Assembly (NCBI GenBank): GCA_028866445.1
Contig: JAGWIE010000101.1
Location: 1-5,905, forward strand
From: Rhodospirillales bacterium
GTDB lineage: Bacteria; Pseudomonadota; Alphaproteobacteria; Acetobacterales; Acetobacteraceae
Length of the DNA stretch: 5,905 nucleotides
Reading direction: 5' to 3'
Part shown: positions 1 through 5,689 of the stretch, piece after piece
Layout: the number at the start of each line of letters is the position of its first letter
Numbering within the stretch: position 1 is the first letter of the stretch
Made by a program: the position numbers and the translations under genes
Notes under the pieces: generated by a model
Seen by the model: the letters and a program-made list of their open reading frames with translations, nothing else
Told to the model about the DNA's origin: nothing
Databases searched by the model: none

Positions 1-1715
1 AGCGCCTCGCTGGGTTCAGCATCCGCCACCAGCGTCACATAAGCATAGATGCCCTGGCCTTTAATGTCGTGCGGAAAGCCCACCACCGCCGCCTCGGCCA
101 CCGCCTCATGCGCCACCAGCGCGGATTCAACCTCCGCCGTGCCCATGCGGTGGCCAGAGACGTTGATCACGTCATCCACCCGCCCGGTAATCCAGTAATA
201 GCCGTCCGCATCCCGCCGCGCGCCATCGCCGGTGAAATACAGCCCCTTGAAGGTGGAAAAATACGTCTGCACGAAGCGCGCATGGTCGCCATAAACGCTG
301 CGCATCTGCCCCGGCCAGCTATCAGCGATGCAGAGATTGCCCTCCGTTGCACTGAAAAGCTCATGGCCCTCGCCGTCCACCAGGATCGGCTTGACACCCG
401 GCAGCGGCAGCGTGGCGGAGCCCGGCTTCAAATCCGTGGCCCCCGGCAGCGGCGAAATCATCAACCCGCCGGTTTCCGTCTGCCACCACGTATCCATAAT
501 CGGGCAGCGGTGCTCGCCCACCACCCGGTCATACCAGTGCCAGGCTTCCGGGTTGATCGGCTCGCCCACCGACCCCAAAATCCTTAGGGATTTACGAGAC
601 GTTTTCTTCACCGGGCCCTCACCGTCACGCATCAGGGCGCGGATGGCGGTGGGTGCTGTGTAGAAAATATTCACCTGGTGTTTGTCCACCACCTCCCAGA
701 ACCGCGAAGTCGTGGGATAGTTCGGCACACCCTCGAACATCAGCGTGGTGGCACCATTAGCCAGCGGGCCATACACAATATAGCTATGCCCGGTCACCCA
801 GCCCACATCCGCCGTGCACCAGTAAATCTCGCCGGGGTGATAATCGAACACATATTCATGCGTGAAGCTCGCCCACACCATGTAACCGCCGGTGGTGTGC
901 AGCACACCTTTCGGCTTGCCGGTGGAGCCCGAGGTATAGAGAATAAACAGCGGGTCCTCCGCGTTCATCTCCACGGCCTCGTGCGTCGCTTCCACCTTCG
1001 CCGCCTCCTCATGCAGCCACACATCGCGGCCCGCCTGCATGGCCACATCCCCGCCGGTCACTTTCACCACCAGAACGGTCTTCACACCCGGGCAGGTTGT
1101 CAACGCCTCATCCGCATTCGCCTTCAGCGCCACGCGGCGGCCGCCGCGCCGCCCCTCGTCGGCGGTGATTAACGCCACCGACCCGCAATCCTGAATCCGG
1201 CTGGCGAGTGAGTCCGGTGAGAACCCGCCAAACACCACGGAATGAATGGCGCCGATACGCGCGCAGGCCAGCAACGCCACAGCGGCCTCCACCACCATCG
1301 GCAGATACACTGTCACCACATCGCCCTTCTTCACACCTTGCGCCACCAGCACATTGGCCATGCGGCATACCTGCTCGTGCAACTCCCGGTACGTCACTTT
1401 TATGGACTCGCTCGGGTCGTCGCCTTCCCAGATAATCGCTACCTGGTCGCCCCGCTCGGCCAAATGCCGGTCCAGGCAATTGGCGGCAGCGTTCAGCGTG
1501 CCATCCTCGAACCATTTAATCGAAACATCGCCAAAGAACGTCGTGTTTTTGATCTTCGTCGGCGGCTTCATCCAGGTGATGCGCTTGCATTCCTCCGCCC
1601 AGAATCTCTCCGGCTCATTGCCGGCGCGCCGGGCCATTTCCTCATAGCGGGCACGGCTCACCAGCGCCCTGGCGGCGATTTCCGGCTTCACCCGAATTAT
1701 CTCGGCATCCGACAT
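1..1715 (-). CDS. acs: Acetyl-coenzyme A synthetase, 3' end cut by window edge
   Basis: This AMP-forming ligase of the ANL superfamily makes acetyl-CoA from acetate, ATP and CoA through acetyl-AMP in the cytoplasm. Reading the minus strand from ATG at 1715 gives about 571 residues in one unbroken frame to the left edge. The P-loop YTSGSTGKPKG lies at residues 260-270. WWQTETGG lies at 410-417, and its second Trp (411) matches the Trp that restricts the pocket to acetate in characterised Acs. The GRVDDVINVSGHR hinge region has the Asp pair at 514-515. Family members are about 650 residues, so roughly 80 C-terminal residues are missing here, including the PKTRSGK-type lysine that is the usual acetylation target. 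The start is supported by AGGAGG nine bases upstream. Offsets of three to four residues from E. coli Acs make propionyl-CoA synthetase or another ANL enzyme unlikely. Confidence 0.97.
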   Translation of the reverse strand, partial: MSDAEIIRVKPEIAARALVSRARYEEMARRAGNEPERFWAEECKRITWMKPPTKIKNTTFFGDVSIKWFEDGTLNAAANCLDRHLAERGDQVAIIWEGDDPSESIKVTYRELHEQVCRMANVLVAQGVKKGDVVTVYLPMVVEAAVALLACARIGAIHSVVFGGFSPDSLASRIQDCGSVALITADEGRRGGRRVALKANADEALTTCPGVKTVLVVKVTGGDVAMQAGRDVWLHEEAAKVEATHEAVEMNAEDPLFILYTSGSTGKPKGVLHTTGGYMVWASFTHEYVFDYHPGEIYWCTADVGWVTGHSYIVYGPLANGATTLMFEGVPNYPTTSRFWEVVDKHQVNIFYTAPTAIRALMRDGEGPVKKTSRKSLRILGSVGEPINPEAWHWYDRVVGEHRCPIMDTWWQTETGGLMISPLPGATDLKPGSATLPLPGVKPILVDGEGHELFSATEGNLCIADSWPGQMRSVYGDHARFVQTYFSTFKGLYFTGDGARRDADGYYWITGRVDDVINVSGHRMGTAEVESALVAHEAVAEAAVVGFPHDIKGQGIYAYVTLVADAEPSEA

Positions 1716-1724
1716 TTGCGGGCT

Positions 1725-1730
1725 CCTCCT
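1725..1730 (-). promoter_or_regulatory. Ribosome binding site of acs
   Basis: Read on the minus strand this is a perfect AGGAGG (extended to AGGAGGAG), nine bases before the ATG at 1715. It is the strongest Shine-Dalgarno sequence in the window and fixes the acs start. Confidence 0.85.
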
Positions 1731-1752
1731 GGTTTGCTTTTTTCGTAAAACC

Positions 1753-1782
1753 AGTATCGCAAAATTTCGTGAACCGCGCCAA
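1753..1782 (-). promoter_or_regulatory. Weak candidate sigma-70 promoter for acs
   Basis: On the minus strand TTGGCG (1777-1782) and GATACT (1753-1758) are separated by 18 bases. Each matches four of six consensus positions. It would start transcription about 30 bases upstream of the acs ATG, a sensible leader length. It is the best pair I found in the acs upstream region, but it is weak and acs genes often use other control, so this is only a suggestion. Confidence 0.3.
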
Positions 1783-1922
1783 CACTCCCCCCAGGCTTAG
1801 AGATCGTTGACAAAACTTTATGTTTCTGTGCCTGCTGGCAACCACAATCGACTTTGGACTTGACTTGAGTTCGCGCGCTCCCAGCGGCTGGACGTTAGAC
1901 AAGGCGACCAGAACCCGGTTGT

Positions 1923-1938
1923 CCCGGCATAACCCGGG
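1923..1938 (+). other. Possible GC hairpin in the cold-shock mRNA leader
   Basis: CCCGG (1923-1927) and CCGGG (1934-1938) can form a five-pair GC stem closing a six-base loop, ending 15 bases before the cspA Shine-Dalgarno. A second CCCGG at 1914-1918 could pair with the same CCGGG instead, so two mutually exclusive hairpins are possible. Leaders of cspA genes are known to refold with temperature in E. coli. Whether this one does so is inference. Confidence 0.3.
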
Positions 1939-1953
1939 GTGATGACATGTTTT

Positions 1954-1959
1954 GAGGAG
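1954..1959 (+). promoter_or_regulatory. Ribosome binding site of cspA
   Basis: GAGGAG stands 11 bases before the ATG at 1971, slightly longer than the usual spacing. No competing in-frame start lies nearby, so it supports the 67-residue form of the cold-shock protein. Confidence 0.7.
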
Positions 1960-1970
1960 CGACGAAGAAA

Positions 1971-2174
1971 ATGGCAATCGGTACCGTGAAATGGTTCAAT
2001 ACAACAAAAGGCTTCGGCTTCATCGTGCCGCAGGATGGCGGTAAGGATGTGTTCGTGCACATCACCGCGGTGCAGTCCGCTGGCCTGCGCGGCCTGAATG
2101 AAGGCCAGAAGGTAAGCTTCGACATCACCAAGGAACGCGGCAAAGACGCTGCGGTAAACCTCAAAGCGGTTTAA
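1971..2174 (+). CDS. cspA: CspA-family cold-shock protein
   Basis: This is a small single-domain cold-shock protein that binds single-stranded RNA or DNA and acts as an RNA chaperone or antiterminator. Its 67 residues form one complete cold-shock domain. TVKWFN at 5-10 is followed by RNP1 KGFGFI at 13-18 and RNP2 VFVHI at 27-31, with the surface aromatics needed for nucleic-acid binding present (Trp8, Phe9, Phe15, Phe17, Phe28). The length matches the family norm of 65-70. It stands alone, divergent from acs, behind a 255-base upstream region, as is common for csp genes with long leaders. Its TAA is immediately followed by the stop codon of the convergent aldolase gene. Family assignment is very secure. 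Whether expression is cold-induced, constitutive or growth-phase linked cannot be told, because most bacteria carry several paralogues. Confidence 0.97.
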   Translation: MAIGTVKWFNTTKGFGFIVPQDGGKDVFVHITAVQSAGLRGLNEGQKVSFDITKERGKDAAVNLKAV

Positions 2175-2816
2175 TCAGCCACCCGTATTCGGCCTGTAGG
2201 CGGTGGCGAACTGGTTGATGGCCTCTTCGATCTCCTGATCGGAAAGCAAAACCAGCCCACCTGCCTGCAAACACAACAGATATTGCTGCGCCAGCACTTC
2301 CAGCTCGCTCGCCGCGTTCAGCGCCGCGAACACATCCCTCCCCACAGCCAGCGCACCATGGTTGGCAATCAGGCAGGCCGTGCGCCCTTCCAGCGCCGCC
2401 AGCACCGCGTGTGAAAGTTCCGCCGTGCCAAACAGCGCATAATCGGCGCAGCGCACATCGCCGCCGCCAAACCGCGTGACCATGTAATGGCAGCCCGGTA
2501 TCTCCCGCCGCGCCATGGAAAGGGCGGTGCAATACGGCGCATGGTGATGCACCACCCCGCCCACTTCCGGCCGGGAGAAATACACATCCAAATGAAACCG
2601 CCATTCGGATGAGGGCCGGAACCGCCCTTCATAGCTGCCATCCTCGCGCAGCAGCGGGATCATCTCCGGCGTCAATTCCTCATAAGGCACCGCCGAGGGG
2701 GTAATCAAAATCCCCTCCGCCCCACGCAGAGACACATTGCCGGACGTGCCGGCGGAAAGGCCGCGTGCCGCCATGGCGCGCGCGGCAGCGATGAGATTTT
2801 CCCGGTCTGAAGCCAT
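2175..2816 (-). CDS. Class II aldolase/adducin family protein, FucA-like
   Basis: This is probably a zinc-dependent sugar-phosphate aldolase of the L-fuculose-1-phosphate aldolase type, which cleaves a ketose phosphate to dihydroxyacetone phosphate and an aldehyde. From ATG at 2816 it has 213 residues, against 215 for E. coli FucA. The phosphate-binding TSGNVS motif is at 24-29, the catalytic Glu at 71 (SSEW), and VVHHHAP supplies His90 and His92. Tyr111 falls in the HYM motif and the third zinc ligand His153 in ANHG. All lie two residues before the FucA equivalents (E73, H92, H94, Y113, H155). An in-frame GTG at 2831 would add five residues; neither start has a good Shine-Dalgarno. No fucose-pathway genes are nearby, so the substrate is unknown. 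Related dehydratases and epimerases (MtnB, AraD) are less likely. It is divergent from the ArsR operon and may share its operators. Confidence 0.9.
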   Translation of the reverse strand: MASDRENLIAAARAMAARGLSAGTSGNVSLRGAEGILITPSAVPYEELTPEMIPLLREDGSYEGRFRPSSEWRFHLDVYFSRPEVGGVVHHHAPYCTALSMARREIPGCHYMVTRFGGGDVRCADYALFGTAELSHAVLAALEGRTACLIANHGALAVGRDVFAALNAASELEVLAQQYLLCLQAGGLVLLSDQEIEEAINQFATAYRPNTGG

Positions 2817-2851
2817 GGCGCGGCATAGCACGACGCTCTAAGGCACATATA

Positions 2852-2869
2852 GTTAAGTATTGACTTATC
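2852..2869. promoter_or_regulatory. Upstream operator copy, GTTAAG-N6-CTTATC
   Basis: This is an imperfect inverted repeat: GTTAAG (2852-2857), six bases, CTTATC (2864-2869), with five of six arm positions complementary. It has the same arm sequence and spacing as the palindrome at 2886-2903, exactly 34 bases away. It covers the -35 element of the predicted arsR promoter. It is probably the second binding site of the ArsR-family protein encoded next door; the binding protein is inferred. Confidence 0.6.
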
Positions 2870-2887
2870 TATTTCTGCCTCTATAGT
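2860..2887 (+). promoter_or_regulatory. Promoter of the ArsR-SRPBCC operon
   Basis: TTGACT (2860-2865) and TATAGT (2882-2887) each match five of six sigma-70 consensus positions and are 16 bases apart. Transcription would be expected to start near 2893-2895, on or next to the A of the ArsR ATG at 2895. This is the best promoter match in the window and lies in an AT-rich island. Both palindromic operator copies overlap or abut it. Confidence 0.65.
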
Positions 2888-2903
2888 TAAGCAAATGCTT
2901 AAC
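2886..2903. promoter_or_regulatory. Perfect palindromic operator over the ArsR start codon
   Basis: GTTAAGC (2886-2892), AAAT, GCTTAAC (2897-2903) is a perfect inverted repeat with seven-base arms. It begins in the -10 element and spans the predicted transcription start and the ATG at 2895. TATAGTTAAG at 2882-2891 repeats exactly at 2848-2857. A dimeric winged-helix repressor bound here would block RNA polymerase, so autorepression by ArsR is the simplest reading. Confidence 0.65.
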
Positions 2904-3242
2904 CAATCCGCCGCCCTTGACCTCACCTTCCAAGCCCTGGCCGACCCGGCGCGGCGGGCCATGCTTGAGCGTCTGTCAACCGGCTCCGCCTCGGTCAGCG
3001 AGCTGGCACGGCCGTTTTCAATGTCCATGCCGGCGGTGCTGCAACATCTGGCGGTGCTGGAAAATGCGGGCTTAACCCTCTCGCGCAAATCCGGGCGGGT
3101 CCGCACCTGCGAAATCAACCCGCAGGCGCTCAACACCGCGCAGGATTGGCTTTCCGCCCGCCGCGCGGAATGGGAGCACCGGCTGGACCGGCTGGAAGCC
3201 TATCTCAACGAACTGCAAAACAAGGATCAGGGGAATGGATGA
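2895..3242 (+). CDS. ArsR-family winged-helix repressor, no metal site
   Basis: This 115-residue protein is a DNA-binding repressor of the ArsR/SmtB fold, subgroup paired with SRPBCC proteins. LADPARRAMLERL (residues 15-27) is the hallmark N-terminal helix. The helix-turn-helix lies at about 33-57 (SVSELARPF then MSMPAVLQHLAVLENAGL), followed by a wing at about 62-74 (LSRKSGRVRTCEI) and a C-terminal WLSARRAEWEHRLDRLEAYL helix typical of this subgroup. The ELCVCDL metal-binding motif of arsenic, zinc and cadmium sensors is absent; the only cysteine is Cys72, so a metal ligand is unlikely. No Shine-Dalgarno precedes the ATG and the predicted transcription start is at or beside it, which suggests leaderless translation. 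It overlaps the SRPBCC gene by eight bases. It probably represses its own operon through the two palindromes upstream; the inducer is unknown. Confidence 0.93.
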   Translation: MLNQSAALDLTFQALADPARRAMLERLSTGSASVSELARPFSMSMPAVLQHLAVLENAGLTLSRKSGRVRTCEINPQALNTAQDWLSARRAEWEHRLDRLEAYLNELQNKDQGNG

Positions 3243-4182
3243 GTTTCAACCCGGCATGAAGCCGGAGCCATTGGTGATATCCCGGTTGCTGAACGCGCCC
3301 CGGGAAGCCGTCTTCCGCGCCTGGAGCGACGCCGCTTTCGTGAAACGCTGGTTCGCGCCGGAGGGCATTACCGTGCCGGAAGCCGTGGTTGAGCTGCGCA
3401 CCGGCGGACGTTTCGAGGTATGTATGCGCCTGCCGGATGGCACGCAGCATTGGATGCGCTGCCGTTTCACCGAAGTGGTGGAGCCGGAAAAAATTGTATT
3501 CACCGGCACCGTGGATGGGCCAGGCGGCAAGTGGTTTAACGTCATCACCACCATATCCCTGGCCGGGGAAGCGGGAAAAACCCGGCTGCATGTGGTGCAG
3601 GAATATGAAATCCTCTCCGCCCAGGCGCTTGGCGCGCTCAAAGGCGCGGAGGCGGGCTGGAGCTCCACGCTGGCGCAGCTTGGCCGGGAGGCCGAACGCC
3701 TCGCCACCCCGGCGGTGCACGGCAGTTTCACACTGGAACGCCAGCTTCCCGCACCGCTAGCGGCGGTGTTCCACGCGCTCACTAACCTAGAAGCGAAATC
3801 GCGCTGGTTCGCGGGCGGCACCGGGCAGCAAATCCTGGCCCGCCACATGGAGGCCAAGCCCGGCGGGCGGGAGCACGTACACGGGCGCTGGGCGGACGGC
3901 ACGGAATCAATTTTCGATGCCGTTTATTTCGAGGTCCTGCCCAACCGGCGGCTGGTTTATGCCTATGAGCTGCATCTGAACGGCGTCAGAATCTCCGTTT
4001 CTCTCGCCACACTGGAGCTAACCCCGGAAGCTGCGGGAACCCGTCTCACTGTTACCGAGCAAGGCAGCTTCCTGGATGGCTATGAGGATAAGGGTGCGCG
4101 CGAACACGGTACCGGCTTCCTGCTGGACCGTCTGGTTCATGCCCTGGGCGGGCCGCCGCTTACGGGGCAGGCGCAAAATTAA
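3235..4182 (+). CDS. Tandem SRPBCC (AHSA1-like) two-domain protein
   Basis: This 315-residue protein holds two consecutive SRPBCC/START-like domains, a fold that encloses a hydrophobic ligand cavity. Domain 1 spans about 12-156: LVISRLLNAPREAVFRAW at the start, KRWFAPEG near 37-44, and a closing helix EAGWSSTLAQLGREAE. Domain 2 spans about 162-305: FTLERQLPAPLAAVF, SRWFAGG near 189-195, ISVSLATLELT, and REHGTGFLLDRL. They are joined with almost no linker. The family usually has one domain of about 140-160 residues, and ArsR operons often carry such proteins as separate genes, so this looks like a fusion. AAGGA (3222-3226) lies eight bases before the ATG, and the eight-base overlap with ArsR implies translational coupling. 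The AHSA1 name does not imply Hsp90 work in bacteria; ligand and role are unknown. Its last 23 bases overlap the convergent exported-protein gene. Confidence 0.92.
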   Translation: MDEFQPGMKPEPLVISRLLNAPREAVFRAWSDAAFVKRWFAPEGITVPEAVVELRTGGRFEVCMRLPDGTQHWMRCRFTEVVEPEKIVFTGTVDGPGGKWFNVITTISLAGEAGKTRLHVVQEYEILSAQALGALKGAEAGWSSTLAQLGREAERLATPAVHGSFTLERQLPAPLAAVFHALTNLEAKSRWFAGGTGQQILARHMEAKPGGREHVHGRWADGTESIFDAVYFEVLPNRRLVYAYELHLNGVRISVSLATLELTPEAAGTRLTVTEQGSFLDGYEDKGAREHGTGFLLDRLVHALGGPPLTGQAQN

Positions 4183-5026
4183 ACGCGGGCGAAACCTTCA
4201 TGGTGCTGCCATTCCAGCGCAGCGCCAGCGCGGTCTGCTTCACCGGTGCCTTGGCGAAATCCTGGGCCAGGCAAGCGGCCCGCGCGTCCTCAGCACTCAC
4301 ATAACTAATTTCAGCACTCGCCCCGCCCGATGCCGGGCGCAAATCACCGATGGAAAGCAACACCGCCTCGTCCCCACTGCGGTTCTGGCAATTGCCGTTC
4401 GGGTTCACGGTGCCGCGCACATCCGCCGCGCGCAGCAAGGCACCCTTCTCGCCTGTCGGCGGCGGCAGGTTTTGCACGGCCAGCAAGCTATCCTCCTCAC
4501 CCTGCTCCTGGCCGCTATAAAGGCAGATAAATTTCGCGCGGCCCATTGGGTTGAGCGAAACGCAATGCCCGGCCTGCCCGCCTGGATACCACGCCATCAG
4601 CCTCCAATGCCCCTGCCCGCCGGTGAACAAAATCCCGCCGCCCAAATTCGTCGCCAGCGACTCAAAACTGCCCGTATAGGTAACATAAGCATCATCGGCA
4701 TCCGTGCTGGTAAGGTGCCCATAGATCACGCTTTGCAGCGTCAGCCCCAACCCCAACCCTGCCCCGCCATAATCCTGGCTGGGGTAGCCCTCCAGCGTGG
4801 CGCATTCATGCGCGAACCCGCCGCCAGGGCCTGAAGCCCCGCCGCACACCAACGGCAGAAACGCTGCCTGCTCCGCGCCCGTTAACGCCCTGGGGTCGTA
4901 ATTCGCCACCTGTTGCTGTGTGGGTTGCCCAACATCGCCGCCATTTTGGCCGTGGCGTGGCCATAACAGCACCAGCCCTGCGCCAATGATAACAAGCAGC
5001 GAAAACAGAGTGGCGATGCGCTTCAT
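4160..5026 (-). CDS. Exported six-cysteine protein of unknown function
   Basis: I do not recognise this family. From ATG at 5026 it has 288 residues. MKR is followed by a hydrophobic stretch of about 20 residues (IATLFSLLVIIGAGLVLLW) that is either an uncleaved membrane anchor or a signal peptide, with no lipobox. The rest is polar and Gly-rich, with six cysteines at 61, 75, 155, 168, 213 and 252. That even number suggests up to three disulfides in the periplasm. Local features include GLGLGL near 91-96, GGGILFTGGQGHWRLMAWYPGG near 129-151, and repeated short beta-like stretches. An in-frame ATG at 5044 would add MIRGFW, but it lacks a ribosome site; the chosen start has GGGGG about seven bases upstream. 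A basic, His/Arg/Pro-rich open frame on the opposite strand (4076-4834) is judged a shadow. The gene is divergent from the lipoprotein gene. Confidence 0.72.
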   Translation of the reverse strand: MKRIATLFSLLVIIGAGLVLLWPRHGQNGGDVGQPTQQQVANYDPRALTGAEQAAFLPLVCGGASGPGGGFAHECATLEGYPSQDYGGAGLGLGLTLQSVIYGHLTSTDADDAYVTYTGSFESLATNLGGGILFTGGQGHWRLMAWYPGGQAGHCVSLNPMGRAKFICLYSGQEQGEEDSLLAVQNLPPPTGEKGALLRAADVRGTVNPNGNCQNRSGDEAVLLSIGDLRPASGGASAEISYVSAEDARAACLAQDFAKAPVKQTALALRWNGSTMKVSPAFNFAPAP

Positions 5027-5104
5027 CCAAAACCCCCGAATCATTTCACAACATGGCTTGCCCCGTTTCCAGGTAACGGTAAACAGGGAACACGGTAAGG
5101 TTTT

Positions 5105-5110
5105 GGAAAG
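5105..5110 (+). promoter_or_regulatory. Shine-Dalgarno bearing on the lipoprotein start
   Basis: GGAAAG ends directly at the ATG at 5111, too close to serve it, but stands nine bases before the in-frame ATG at 5120. AAGG at 5097-5100 is ten bases from 5111. The signal peptide works from either start, so the 189-residue form starting MVLRRVLL is a real alternative to the 192-residue form. Confidence 0.45.
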
Positions 5111-5689
5111 ATGAGCAAAATGGTCCTGCGGCGTGTTCTGCTTGGCGGCCTGCCCGCGCTGCTTACCGGCTGCGCCGCCTGGCAGGCCCCCGGCTATAAT
5201 CTGCCGCCGCTGCCCGCCGCACCGGGCGGGCCATATATTCTCGGCTCAGGCGATGTGCTGAGCATCCGTATTTACGATCAAAACCAGATGTCCGGCACTT
5301 ACCATGTGGATGATAGCGGGTTTATCGATCTGCCTTTGCTGGGGCTGGTGCGCGCGGGTGGCGGCAGCGCCGCAGAGCTTTCCCAGCGCATCGCCACTGG
5401 CCTGCAGGCCGGGCAGCTCATCCTGCACCCTTCCGTGGCGGTAGAGGTTTCCACTTACCGGCCCTTTTACATTCTGGGCGAGGTCACCACCCCCGGCCAG
5501 TACCCATTCCGCCCCGGCATGTCAGTCCTGACCGGAATTTCCATCGCTGGTGGGTTCACCTACCGGGCGGAAACTACTTATGTGGGCGTCACGCGCAATA
5601 TTGGCAGCACGCCTGCCCAATACCGCGCGCCAACCGCCGCATTGGTCCAGCCGGGTGATGTCATCACAGTCTTCGAGCGCCGATTCTAA
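5111..5689 (+). CDS. Short polysaccharide-export lipoprotein, Wza-like
   Basis: This is an outer-membrane-directed lipoprotein of the polysaccharide biosynthesis/export family, which takes capsule or exopolysaccharide through the periplasm. A basic N-terminus and hydrophobic segment lead to the lipobox LTGC with lipidated Cys21; Ala at +2 predicts sorting to the outer membrane. The export domain covers about 42-118, including YILGSGDVLSIRIYD and the HPSVAVEVSTYRP strand. A single SLBB repeat follows at about 119-163 (FYILGEVTTPGQYPF, then IAGGFTYRA), and the protein ends PGDVITVFERRF. At 192 residues it is about half of E. coli Wza (379) and lacks extra SLBB repeats and the C-terminal amphipathic helix that forms the Wza outer-membrane pore. 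Such short versions are common in Alphaproteobacteria. No glycosyltransferase, Wzc-like kinase or flippase gene is visible beside it. The MFS gene starts within its last 32 bases. Confidence 0.93.
   Translation: MSKMVLRRVLLGGLPALLTGCAAWQAPGYNLPPLPAAPGGPYILGSGDVLSIRIYDQNQMSGTYHVDDSGFIDLPLLGLVRAGGGSAAELSQRIATGLQAGQLILHPSVAVEVSTYRPFYILGEVTTPGQYPFRPGMSVLTGISIAGGFTYRAETTYVGVTRNIGSTPAQYRAPTAALVQPGDVITVFERRF

Noticed and set aside
69..1748. Several long open frames on the plus strand opposite acs (for example 69-587, 678-1172, 1242-1748).
   Set aside because: They lie antisense to a certain acs gene, are rich in Arg, His, Pro and Ala as expected for shadows in GC-rich DNA, and show no domain or ribosome site.
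1807..1900. TTGACA at 1807-1812 and TTGACT at 1860-1865 as -35 elements for cspA.
   Set aside because: Neither has an acceptable -10 hexamer 15-19 bases downstream, so no promoter was called, although one of them may still be used.
2178..2207. GCCACC/GGTGGC stem as an intrinsic terminator for cspA or the aldolase.
   Set aside because: The loop is 18 bases and no T-run follows on either strand, so it does not qualify as a rho-independent terminator.
2895..3242. Arsenic or heavy-metal resistance role suggested by the ArsR name.
   Set aside because: The cysteine metal-binding motif is missing and no arsenate reductase, arsenite pump or metal efflux gene is present; the partner is an SRPBCC protein.
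4076..4834. A 252-residue plus-strand open frame opposite the exported protein.
   Set aside because: Its composition (His, Arg, Gln, Pro, Ala) is shadow-like. It starts inside the SRPBCC gene with no ribosome site, while the minus-strand frame has a signal or anchor and an ordered cysteine pattern.
5072..5098. Three GGTAA copies upstream of the lipoprotein gene (5072-5076, 5078-5082, 5094-5098).
   Set aside because: The copies are very short, unevenly spaced and not palindromic, and no promoter hexamers fit around them. A binding site cannot be supported.
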